NCBI GenBank assembly: GCA_900540905.1
Contig: UQHR01000029.1
Span: 1 to 29,988 of the forward strand
Source: an uncultured Collinsella sp.
Lineage (GTDB): Bacteria > Actinomycetota > Coriobacteriia > Coriobacteriales > Coriobacteriaceae
Direction of reading: 5' to 3'
DNA: 29,988 nt
Shown: positions 22,574 through 29,988 of the stretch, one piece after another
Layout: each line of letters starts with the position of its first letter
How positions within the stretch are numbered: the first letter of the stretch is position 1
Made by a program: the position numbers and the translations under genes
The notes under the pieces: generated by a model
Database searches by the model: none
Told to the model about the DNA's origin: nothing
What the model saw: the letters and a program-made list of their open reading frames with translations, nothing else

Positions 22574-24187
22574 TTAGGCCTTGACGGTCGCGACGCCCCT
22601 GAAGGACATGCTCGTCGTGCCGATGCCCTTGAAGCCGTCGAGGGCCTCGCCGTTGGGCGCGGTAGACGGATCGTCCCAGGAAGCGGAGACGGTCTTGACG
22701 TGGACAACGGGGTACAGAACAGCGTTGTCGGCGATGATGTCGAAGCACTCGTTCCACTTCTTCTGCTGCTCGTCGCCCTCGGCGGCAAGAGCCTCGTCCA
22801 TGAGACCGTGGAGCTTCTCCCACTCAGCGGACTCCTTCCACGGGCAACGGGTCTGCATCCAGACGTTGTCGCCGTACCACCAGTTGAGCAGCAGGTCGGG
22901 GTCAGCGCCGAAGCAGGACGGATCGCCAGGGGCAAGGAGGATATCGTAGGCCTCGCCGCCGTCGATGGCAGCGTAGGTGGCCGGCGAGGTATCGGTCTGG
23001 ATGGTCACCTCGAAGCCGAGAGCGTCGAGGTCGTTCTTGACCTGGGCGGCCATGCCCTTAATCTGCTCGTTGTCGGTGGTGCGCAGGGTGATGGCACCCG
23101 GGGTGATGCCGGACTCCTCGATGAGCTTCTTGGCCTTCTTGGCGTCGGTCTTGTACACCGTGGAAGCCTCATGATAGTTGGTGAAGCTCTTGGGCAGGTA
23201 GCAGCTGGCAGCGGTGGCAAGGCCGGCGAAGGTGTTGGTGATCATCTTCTCGGTGTCGAGCGCGTACATGACGGCCTGACGGACCTTGACGTTGTTCCAA
23301 GGCTCCTTGGCGACGTTGAACATGATGAAGCGGGTGCCGAAGCCCTGGACGTTGTCGATCTTGCAGCCAGTGCTCTCGAGCTGGTCGACGGCGTCAGCGG
23401 TGACGAGCTCCATAACGAGCGTGGAGCCTTCCTGCTGGGCGGTAACGCGAGCGGTGGGGTCGGTCAGGATGCTGTACTGGATCTTCTTATCCTCGGCAGC
23501 ATACTCACCGTTGTACTCGGGGTTGGGAACCAGGGTGATCTCGGTATCGGAGATAGAGTCGTACATCCAGGGGCCGGAACCGATCGGCTGCTTGGCGCGA
23601 TCCTCCTCGGACTGAGTAGCCGGGGTAACACGGATGATGGCCAGACGATCCTTGAGCAGGGAGAAGTTGGGGACCTTGGTCTTGACCGTTACAGTGCTGG
23701 CATCTTTGGCCTCGATGGACTCGAAGGGCTGGAAGAACGGAGCATAGGTAGCGGAAGCAGCGCAAGCGGTGTAGGAAGCGACGACGTCGTCAGCAGTGAC
23801 CTCGGTACCATCGGAGAACTTGGCGCCCTTGCGGATGGTGACCTCGAAGGTAGTGTCGTCCACGGACTTGGGATCGTCGGTGGCGAGCTCGTTGAAGGTG
23901 CTGTAGTCGTGGTAATCGATGCCGTAGAGACCCTCGACGACGTGCCAGTTAGCACCCAGGCCCACAGCGGAGCCGGTGCTGGCGGGATCGAAGCTGGACG
24001 GAGCGTAAGCGGAACCAGCGGTAATCACACCGCCGCCACGGTTGGCGGAATCGGCGGAACCGGAAGCGGAACCCTCGTCGTTGGAGCTGCCACCGCAGCC
24101 GGTGAGACCAAGCCCTGCGACAGCAGCGACGCTGCCGGTGAGGCCGAGGAACGAACGCCTGGACATACCCTTGTTGATGATGGCCAT
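22574..24187 (-). CDS. satA: Solute-binding lipoprotein, SatA-like
   Basis: This is the extracellular receptor of the island's importer, 537 residues long. The start at 24187 has AGGAG five bases upstream. A Tat-type signal SRRSFLGLTG (residues 9-18) runs into a lipobox GLTGC with Cys at 31, followed by a Gly/Ser/Asp-rich tether. The mature part is solute-binding family 5: YAPSSFDPASTG, FEVTIRKGAKFSDGTEVTADDVV, GSGPWMYDSISDTEITL and WNNVKVRQAVMYALDTEKM. That family mostly binds peptides but includes sialic-acid receptors of the SatA/SiaE type, and the nan genes downstream favour that ligand. Sequence alone does not prove the substrate. Confidence 0.8.
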   Translation of the reverse strand: MAIINKGMSRRSFLGLTGSVAAVAGLGLTGCGGSSNDEGSASGSADSANRGGGVITAGSAYAPSSFDPASTGSAVGLGANWHVVEGLYGIDYHDYSTFNELATDDPKSVDDTTFEVTIRKGAKFSDGTEVTADDVVASYTACAASATYAPFFQPFESIEAKDASTVTVKTKVPNFSLLKDRLAIIRVTPATQSEEDRAKQPIGSGPWMYDSISDTEITLVPNPEYNGEYAAEDKKIQYSILTDPTARVTAQQEGSTLVMELVTADAVDQLESTGCKIDNVQGFGTRFIMFNVAKEPWNNVKVRQAVMYALDTEKMITNTFAGLATAASCYLPKSFTNYHEASTVYKTDAKKAKKLIEESGITPGAITLRTTDNEQIKGMAAQVKNDLDALGFEVTIQTDTSPATYAAIDGGEAYDILLAPGDPSCFGADPDLLLNWWYGDNVWMQTRCPWKESAEWEKLHGLMDEALAAEGDEQQKKWNECFDIIADNAVLYPVVHVKTVSASWDDPSTAPNGEALDGFKGIGTTSMSFRGVATVKA

Positions 24188-24552
24188 GTCTTCTCCTATC
24201 AATAGAGAATCTTACCCGGGAGCACCTAGACTTGCCCCCGCGCAACTTGCGGACGATATATACCTTACCTACCGACGAACCCAACTGAGGTGCCGCGCTC
24301 GGCGACCGATACATACATACGCTTGAACGGTATTTACTACCGTTCACCGAATTCATTGACAAACGATTCGCCAGACAGTATGTATCGACGAGGTGAGATA
24401 TCAGTCATCGTCAACCCGCAGGATAGCAGGGTTGTTCACCATGGCTAGTCAAACGTTTTAGCGTTAATAAAACCCGAAATCGACAGGTAATCGCCGCGAA
24501 ATAAATGATTGAAAATCGGCCAATCATGTATATCAGTTGTTTAGAAGCACGT
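24188..24552. other. 365-base intergenic region between uvrC and satA
   Basis: No gene is supported. It is AT-richer than its surroundings and holds the candidate satA promoter and dyad (24325-24362), a weak 6-bp dyad (24412-24417 with 24429-24434) and roughly 130 bases of untranslated satA leader. I see no convincing terminator after uvrC. Confidence 0.6.
24325..24362 (-). promoter_or_regulatory. Candidate satA promoter with overlapping operator dyad
   Basis: A perfect inverted repeat GAACGGTA-N5-TACCGTTC spans 24325-24345. On the minus strand TTGTCA (24362-24357) and, after 17 bases, TAGTAA (24339-24334) form a possible promoter whose -10 box falls inside the dyad. This is a sensible site for a sialic-acid-responsive repressor, which is not encoded in this window. 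Confidence 0.5.
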
Positions 24553-26499
24553 TTAGTTTTCGGAACGGTTGGCCGATGCCTGGGCGCGTTCGGCATTCCA
24601 TGCAACAAGTGCCTCGTGGACCGCTTTGGCGACATCGGCCGGAACGCCTCGAACTTCCGCGATCTCTTGCTCGCTCGCCGCGCGCAAACGCTTCATCGAG
24701 CCAAAATGGCGCATAAGGGCACGTTTTCTGGTGGGTCCCACGCCTGGAACGTCATCGAGTACCGAAACCGTCATGGCCTTGTCGCGCAATTCGCGATGGA
24801 ACGTGATGGCAAAACGGTGCGATTCATCGCGCACCTGTTTAATTAGATAGAGCGACGCGGACCCGGTCGGAAGCACGACCGGAGTCTCGTCCCAAGGCAC
24901 GAAAACCTCCTCATCGGCCTTTGCCAAGCCACAAACTGGTATATCGAGCCCAAGAGCCTCAAGTTGCTTGATCGCAGCGGTCAATTGCGGCTTACCGCCA
25001 TCGACAACGAGCAAATCGGGGCGCGAGCCAAAGCGCTCGTCGGCCATGCGCTCGGGAGCATAGCGTCGTCCCAAAACCTCGGACATCGACACGAAGTCGT
25101 TTGCCTCGTCCAATTCGGCCTGAATTTTAAAACGACGGTACTGGCTCTTGTCGGCGCGCCCGTTGGTAAACACCACCATCGAGGCGACCGTAAAGGTGCC
25201 ATGCAGTGTAGAGATATCGAAGCACTCGATACGCAACGGCGGCGATGGCAGCGCCAACGCGCTTTCGAGCTCCAGGAGCGCTTGATTGGTGCGGTCGTCA
25301 GCGTACCCCGTTCGCATCATGTAGCGCATGAGGGCATGGCGCGCATTTTTGGATGCCATATCGAGCAGACGGTGCTTTTCGCCACGCTGCGGCCTATGGA
25401 GATGGCAGGAGCGCTCACGCTTGCCCGCAAGCCACTCCCCCAGCGCCTCCGCATCCTCAAGCTCGACGGAAAGGTTGACCTCAGCTGGAATATCAGCTGT
25501 CTCGTCGTAATAGCGCTTAAGAAAGCCCGACTGGAGCTCTTCCTCGTCAACATCAAGACCCTTGTCGAGAATGAACTCGCAGGTGCGAACTGTTCGGCCC
25601 TCGCGAACGACGAAGACGCAAGCGGCGGAGATGGTCTCCTCGCGATAGAAACCGATGACATCGATATCGACACTGGAGGGAAAAACGACTTGCTGACGAT
25701 CGTCCAGACCCCTGATGACCTCCAAACGACGTTTGACGCGTGCCGCGCGCTCAAAGTCGAGCGCCTCGGCGGCATCCGTCATCTCGGAGGTCAGCTCATC
25801 GACGACATCCTTGCGATGGCCCGACAAGAAGCGCTCGACACGCTTGACGTTCTTGGCATAGTCTGCCGGGGAAATCGCGCCGACACACGCACCCGGGCCG
25901 CGCCCGACATGGTAGTCAAAGCAGGGACGCCCGTTTTGCGCGCATATCATATTGACGATGTCTTCCTCGCCCTTGTGGGACTCGACGATACGACGACAAC
26001 GACGCCACTCCGCACAGGATGCGGAGCAGATGGGGATAACCTTGCGCAGCGTATCTATCGTCTCACGCGCCGCACGGCTGTCAGTATAGGGACCAAAATA
26101 ACGCGTTCCCGGCTTATGGCGCTCACGCGTATATTTGATAGCGGGATACAGGTCGCCCTTTGTAATGGCGATAAAGGGATAGCTCTTGTCATCCTTGAGG
26201 TCGACGTTAAAGTACGGATGGTACTGACCAATCAAATTGCGCTCGAGCACCAACGCCTCATGCTCGGTCTCCACCACGATATAGTCAAAGCTCGCCACCA
26301 GCTGCATCATCAGCGGGATCTTTTGACGCTCATCCTGCAGTGTCACGTATTGACGCATGCGGGCGCGCAGGTTTTTCGCCTTGCCCACGTAGATGACATC
26401 GCCCTTTGCATCCTTCCAAAGGTAGCATCCGGGCTGTGTGGGAACGCGCGAAACCTGCTCGGCAAGCGTTGGAATGTTGTCGTGACCGGCCACGCGCAC
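24553..26499 (-). CDS. uvrC: Excinuclease ABC subunit C
   Basis: UvrC makes both incisions around damaged bases in nucleotide-excision repair after UvrA-UvrB loading. The 648 residues hold the GIY-YIG nuclease (GCYLWKDAKGDVIYVGKAKNL begins near residue 24), a cysteine-containing region (CSASCAEWRRC, then GRPCFDYHVGRGPGACVG), the UVR domain that binds UvrB (VVDELTSEMTDAAEALDFERAARVK), the RNase H-like nuclease (IECFDISTLHG and DLLVVDGGKPQL) and tandem helix-hairpin-helix motifs (VPGVGPTRKRALMRHFGS). The start appears to be a GTG touching the murJ stop, with only a weak ribosome site, so translation is probably coupled. A second GTG two codons on is possible. Confidence 0.94.
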   Translation of the reverse strand: MRVAGHDNIPTLAEQVSRVPTQPGCYLWKDAKGDVIYVGKAKNLRARMRQYVTLQDERQKIPLMMQLVASFDYIVVETEHEALVLERNLIGQYHPYFNVDLKDDKSYPFIAITKGDLYPAIKYTRERHKPGTRYFGPYTDSRAARETIDTLRKVIPICSASCAEWRRCRRIVESHKGEEDIVNMICAQNGRPCFDYHVGRGPGACVGAISPADYAKNVKRVERFLSGHRKDVVDELTSEMTDAAEALDFERAARVKRRLEVIRGLDDRQQVVFPSSVDIDVIGFYREETISAACVFVVREGRTVRTCEFILDKGLDVDEEELQSGFLKRYYDETADIPAEVNLSVELEDAEALGEWLAGKRERSCHLHRPQRGEKHRLLDMASKNARHALMRYMMRTGYADDRTNQALLELESALALPSPPLRIECFDISTLHGTFTVASMVVFTNGRADKSQYRRFKIQAELDEANDFVSMSEVLGRRYAPERMADERFGSRPDLLVVDGGKPQLTAAIKQLEALGLDIPVCGLAKADEEVFVPWDETPVVLPTGSASLYLIKQVRDESHRFAITFHRELRDKAMTVSVLDDVPGVGPTRKRALMRHFGSMKRLRAASEQEIAEVRGVPADVAKAVHEALVAWNAERAQASANRSEN

Positions 26500-28182
26500 C
26501 TACTTGCGACGAAGCAGCGCCGAGACCTCGGGCATCTTAAGGACGACGGCAAGGCCAAAGGTAACAGCAAGCGAGACGACACCCGCAACGCAAACGTAGC
26601 CAAGAGTAATCAGAATCGAGCCGCCAAGTGCCCCGACAAAGTGTTCAAGCGCCCACATGACGCCGGCGCCTGCGGCAGCACCTAGGCCACCGAGCAAAAG
26701 GCCAAAGAAACCACCATGTAGGATAGATTTGACCTGAAGGCCACGCAGGCGACGACGCAGCCACCACAGCGAACAGCCGACCAAGATCACGTAGTCGACG
26801 ACATACGAAAGCGCGATTGCCGGCATACCGAAGCCCAGCACAACGCCAAACAGCAGAACCGAGCCGGCCTGGCCGATGGCGGAATACAGGCAATAGCGGC
26901 TATAGGGCTTCATGTCGAGCAAGGCAGAGAAGCTCTTCTGCATCAACACGACCACGCCGTAGAGCGGCAGCGAGAGCGCCAGGTAGACAAGGTACTCGGA
27001 CACCAGCGCCACGCCGGATTCATCGAACTTGCCAGCACAGTAGATCATATTGAGCGGACGTGCGAAGACAATCAGGTACAGTGCGAACGGAATCAGGAAG
27101 AACAGCATCTGGGCGACGCCACGCGAAATGCCCGTGCGAACGCTGTCGTAATCCTTCTCCTGTGCGTCATGAGAGAGCTCGGTATAGAGCGCCGTCGAAA
27201 GCGAGGCGGCAATCAGCGCGTAGGGCAGCGTGTACCACAGGCGCGCATAGGCGATGACGGAAGGACCCGTCTCGGGCTGGACCACCAGCGCGGCAGCGTT
27301 GGTGATAGAAGTCGAGACAAACATGCACACCGTGGCGAGCAGCGTCGGGATACCGAGCGCAATCGTCTGGCGCAGCGCGGGGTCCTTAAAGTCGATATGG
27401 ATATGGGGATGCACGCCGTGCTTGCCAAGCGCGGGAATCTGACATGCCATCTGAACAAAGACACCGAGAGTCGTACCGGCCGCAATCAAGATGATGCCGG
27501 CACGTTCGCCAAACTGTGCGGACACGGGCGCAAAACCCATAAAGCTCGCAATGACGATCACATTGTTGAGGACCGGGGCAAACGTCGACCAGAAGTAGTC
27601 GCGGTGTGCGTTGAGAACGCCCGAGAACACCGAGCCCAAACCATAAAACAGAATCTGGATGGCAAAGAAACGGAACATGAACGCAGCGGTATCCATGCTG
27701 CCACCGTCACCCGAAAGGAACGATTGCGTCCAGATAAAGCCCGGGGCGAACACGGTCCCCAGCAACGAAATGCCACCCAGCACTAAAAGCAGAATGCCGA
27801 GCAGGTTGCCCACGTACTCGTTCGAGGCCTCGCGACCCTGCTCACGCCTCACGCCCATGTACACGGGCAAAAACGCCGTCACGAGCATGCCACCCATCAC
27901 GAGTTCGTAGAGCATATTGGGCAGGTTGTTGGCGACCTGATAGGAGGACGAGAGTAGCGACATGCCGATAGCGGCCGCCATTGCCCACGTGCGGATAAAA
28001 CCGGTGACGCGAGACACGATAGTCAGGATGGTCATAAGCCCGGCGGAACGACCAACCGTGGAGTAGTCCGACGAGCCCATGTCGTCAGTGTCATCTCGCG
28101 ACGAAGAAGCTTCGGATGAGGGTGTCTGAGGCGCAGATTCTTTTGCAAAATGAGCTCCGCGCTTCAATTCTTCCTGCGGCAT
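26500..28182 (-). CDS. murJ: Lipid II flippase MurJ
   Basis: MurJ flips lipid-linked peptidoglycan precursor across the membrane. The 560-residue protein begins with about 45 polar, Ser/Asp-rich cytoplasmic residues and then has the family start VGRSAGLMTILTIVSRVTGFIRTWAMAAAIG, the substrate-site loop SYQVANNLPNMLYELVMGGMLVTAFLPVY, and about 14 hydrophobic segments. The start is three bases after the ybaK stop with AGAGG inside the ybaK end, and the stop abuts uvrC. Some actinobacterial homologues (MviN) carry long C-terminal kinase-like tails; this one ends after the last helix. Confidence 0.92.
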   Translation of the reverse strand: MPQEELKRGAHFAKESAPQTPSSEASSSRDDTDDMGSSDYSTVGRSAGLMTILTIVSRVTGFIRTWAMAAAIGMSLLSSSYQVANNLPNMLYELVMGGMLVTAFLPVYMGVRREQGREASNEYVGNLLGILLLVLGGISLLGTVFAPGFIWTQSFLSGDGGSMDTAAFMFRFFAIQILFYGLGSVFSGVLNAHRDYFWSTFAPVLNNVIVIASFMGFAPVSAQFGERAGIILIAAGTTLGVFVQMACQIPALGKHGVHPHIHIDFKDPALRQTIALGIPTLLATVCMFVSTSITNAAALVVQPETGPSVIAYARLWYTLPYALIAASLSTALYTELSHDAQEKDYDSVRTGISRGVAQMLFFLIPFALYLIVFARPLNMIYCAGKFDESGVALVSEYLVYLALSLPLYGVVVLMQKSFSALLDMKPYSRYCLYSAIGQAGSVLLFGVVLGFGMPAIALSYVVDYVILVGCSLWWLRRRLRGLQVKSILHGGFFGLLLGGLGAAAGAGVMWALEHFVGALGGSILITLGYVCVAGVVSLAVTFGLAVVLKMPEVSALLRRK

Positions 28183-28185
28183 CGC

Positions 28186-28686
28186 TCAGTCCTCTCTCGT
28201 AATCGCGGCAACCGTCGCCCCGCAAAATGCAATTAAATCATCGGGTGCAAGCTCGAGCTGATAACCACGCTTGCCTCCCGAAATAAAAATGGTATCCCAA
28301 AGGACACACGTCTCATCAATGAGCGTCCGGTAGCGTTTTTTCATACCGACCGGGCTGCAGCCGCCGCGAACGTAGCCAGTCGCCGCAAGCAAATCCTTCA
28401 CATGCATCATAACCAAGGACTTCTCCCCCGCGGCACGCGCGGCGGACTTTAGATCGAGCTCATCGGCAACAGGGATGCAGCACACGACATGGTCGTTGGA
28501 CGGCGTCACGCAGACCAAGGTCTTAAATCCTTGACCGGGCTCCTCGCCAAGCTGCTCCGAAATCGCGACCCCCAGGCCCACCGACTCATCACCATCGTCT
28601 TCGTACGTATGTAGAACATAGGAAATGCCGGCGCTTTCCAGCTCGCGCATCGCATTGGTTTTTGGCGTCTTTACAGCCTTTGCCAT
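28186..28686 (-). CDS. ybaK: YbaK/EbsC-type Cys-tRNA(Pro) deacylase
   Basis: Members of this family remove cysteine wrongly attached to tRNA-Pro. The 166-residue product fits (about 155-165), with the conserved GFKTLVCVTPSNDHVVCCIPVADELDLKSAARAAG stretch, here given as two blocks around residues 71-105, the GYVRGGCSPVGMKK segment and ETCVLWDTIFISGGKRGYQLELAP. I chose the ATG at 28686, where AAAGG lies seven bases upstream, over an ATG at 28782 that extends into the promoter region. It heads the ybaK-murJ-uvrC operon. The exact amino-acid specificity is not proved by sequence. Confidence 0.9.
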   Translation of the reverse strand: MAKAVKTPKTNAMRELESAGISYVLHTYEDDGDESVGLGVAISEQLGEEPGQGFKTLVCVTPSNDHVVCCIPVADELDLKSAARAAGEKSLVMMHVKDLLAATGYVRGGCSPVGMKKRYRTLIDETCVLWDTIFISGGKRGYQLELAPDDLIAFCGATVAAITRED

Positions 28687-28723
28687 GACATATCCTTTCC
28701 CTCGCATTCGGACGCAAAGATTA

Positions 28724-28729
28724 AGTATA
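28724..28729 (-). promoter_or_regulatory. Candidate -10 box of ybaK-murJ-uvrC promoter
   Basis: TATACT lies 38 bases upstream of the ybaK start on the minus strand. The best -35 match, GTGACG, is 19 bases away, which is long. Tentative. Confidence 0.35.
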
Positions 28730-28767
28730 TGTCCAATTCGGCTGCATACGTCACTTCGGCACAGCAA

Positions 28768-28798
28768 GCGCCATCGAATCACAAGGAGTCGATGGCGC
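28768..28798 (-). terminator. Hairpin after uvrA
   Basis: A perfect 10-bp stem (28768-28777 with 28789-28798) with an 11-base loop lies 20 bases after the uvrA stop. The following minus-strand bases (TTGCTGTG) are a poor T-tract, so termination is plausible but not certain. Confidence 0.65.
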
Positions 28799-28818
28799 CC
28801 ATAAACTGAATCGCCTAT

Positions 28819-29988
28819 TTATTGAGCATCAAGTTGAGCCTGACGCTCCCGGTCACGCCTGAGCAAAGGCGCCAAAAACTTGCCCGTATAACTCTGCGGA
28901 CAGTCCGCAACCTGCTCCGGTGTGCCCGAAACCACGACGGTTCCGCCGCCGTTACCGCCCTCGGGACCCATATCGATCAGGCGGTCGGCAACCTTGATGA
29001 CATCAAGGTTGTGCTCAATCACCAGCACCGTGTTGCCCGCATCGACCAAGCGCTGCAGCACATCGAGCAGCTGGCGGACGTCCTCAAAATGAAGACCGGT
29101 CGTCGGCTCGTCCAAAATATAGAACGTCTTGCCCGTCTGGCGTCGATGAAGCTCCTTGGCGAGCTTCACACGCTGCGCCTCGCCGCCCGAGAGCGTCGTG
29201 GCGGGCTGGCCCAGGCTCACGTAGCCCAAGCCTACATCGTACAGCGTCTGGAGCTTTCGCTTGATCTGCGGGATATTCCCAAAGAAGGCCAGCGCCTCGG
29301 TGACGCTCATGTCGAGCACGTCCGAGATGGTCTTGCCACGGTAGGTGACCTCGAGTGTCTCGCGGTTGTAGCGTTTACCGCCGCAAACTTCGCAGGGAAC
29401 GTAGATATCGGGAAGGAAGTGCATCTCGATCTTAATCTGCCCATCGCCCTTGCACGCCTCACAGCGCCCGCCACTCACATTAAAGGAGAAACGACCCGGC
29501 GAGTAGCCGCGCGCCTTCGACTCCGGCGTACTCGCAAACAGCGCGCGAAGATCATCCCACAGGCCGATATAGGTAGCAGGGTTGGAGCGCGGCGTGCGGC
29601 CAATCGGCGACTGGTCGATATCGATAACCTTATCGATGCACTCGATGCCCTCGATTTTCTTATATGGACCCACAGGGCGCGTCGAACGGTGAATGGCATT
29701 CGTAAGGGCAGGCGCAATGGTGTCGGTAACCAGGGAGCTCTTGCCCGATCCCGACACGCCGGTAACAACCGTAAGCGTACCAAACTCGATTTTGGCAGTA
29801 ACGTTTTTGAGGTTGTTGGCTCGAGCGCCCGTAATTTTAAGGCAGCCGCGACCGGGCTTGCGCCGTTCATCAGGCACCCGGATCATTCGTTTACCGGTCA
29901 GATAAGCGCCCGTCATCGACTCGGGACACGCCATGATATCGGCAGGGGGTTCCCCCCCCGCCACCTGGCCCCCCCCGTCGACGCTTTC
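28819..29988 (-). CDS. uvrA: Excinuclease ABC subunit A, C-terminal part
   Basis: UvrA recognises damaged DNA and loads UvrB. The window holds the last 389 residues of a protein normally about 940 long; the frame is open to the right edge. Visible are the second ATPase domain (Walker A GVSGSGKSSLV, signature LSGGEAQRVKLAKEL, Walker B FYILDEPTTGLHFED) and the zinc module (CEACKGDGQ...CEVCGGKRYNRETLEV). It ends in RRDRERQAQLDAQ. The outermost ~15 codons depart from the expected pattern of a GG-VVAEGTP segment and contain two C8 tracts, which suggests poor sequence at the edge rather than real divergence. Confidence 0.95.
   Translation of the reverse strand, partial: ESVDGGGQVAGGEPPADIMACPESMTGAYLTGKRMIRVPDERRKPGRGCLKITGARANNLKNVTAKIEFGTLTVVTGVSGSGKSSLVTDTIAPALTNAIHRSTRPVGPYKKIEGIECIDKVIDIDQSPIGRTPRSNPATYIGLWDDLRALFASTPESKARGYSPGRFSFNVSGGRCEACKGDGQIKIEMHFLPDIYVPCEVCGGKRYNRETLEVTYRGKTISDVLDMSVTEALAFFGNIPQIKRKLQTLYDVGLGYVSLGQPATTLSGGEAQRVKLAKELHRRQTGKTFYILDEPTTGLHFEDVRQLLDVLQRLVDAGNTVLVIEHNLDVIKVADRLIDMGPEGGNGGGTVVVSGTPEQVADCPQSYTGKFLAPLLRRDRERQAQLDAQ

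Noticed and set aside
24964..26685. Plus-strand open frame of 573 codons opposite uvrC
   Set aside because: It is a codon-bias shadow; uvrC on the other strand has every expected domain.

Overview
The window reads as a chromosomal segment of a GC-rich (roughly 58-60% by eye) anaerobic actinobacterium of the class Coriobacteriia, most likely Collinsella or a close relative. This is inference from protein style and gene order: rapZ-whiA-gap-pgk-tpiA-secG is a conserved actinobacterial neighbourhood, and the sialic-acid genes suit a gut commensal. Every gene I support lies on the minus strand, so transcription runs from high to low coordinates. Long open frames on the plus strand are antisense shadows.

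Layout in transcription order. (1) 29988-28819: the C-terminal part of uvrA, cut by the window edge; the last ~45 bases look unreliable. (2) 28686-24553: a compact operon ybaK-murJ-uvrC (tRNA proofreading, lipid II flippase, excision nuclease). (3) 24187-13759: a sialic-acid utilisation island: a lipoprotein, a permease, a permease-ATPase fusion and an ATPase (SatABCD/SiaEFGI-type importer), two tandem CE7-type acetyl esterases (the second without its nucleophile), nanA, nanK and nanE. (4) 13657-11801: rapZ-whiA, behind a promoter and a terminator-like leader hairpin. (5) 11607-6513: gap, then pgk-tpiA-gpmI, then secG, separated by intrinsic terminators. (6) 6218-276: a complete oppABCDF peptide importer, followed by a large palindrome.

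How it fits together: the Sat-type importer would bring in free sialic acid, the esterases may remove O-acetyl groups, and NanA, NanK and NanE would yield GlcNAc-6-phosphate. No sialidase, NagA, NagB or dedicated regulator is encoded here. In many actinobacteria uvrC is followed closely by rapZ, yvcK and whiA. Here the island sits between uvrC and rapZ, and yvcK is missing between rapZ and whiA.

I found no CRISPR array, IS element, prophage, tRNA or rRNA, and no clearly new molecular system. The most interesting points are the active/inactive esterase pair in the sialic-acid island, the large non-coding palindromes between genes of that island and after oppF, a promoter whose spacer is a perfect dyad upstream of satB, and an attenuator-like rapZ leader.
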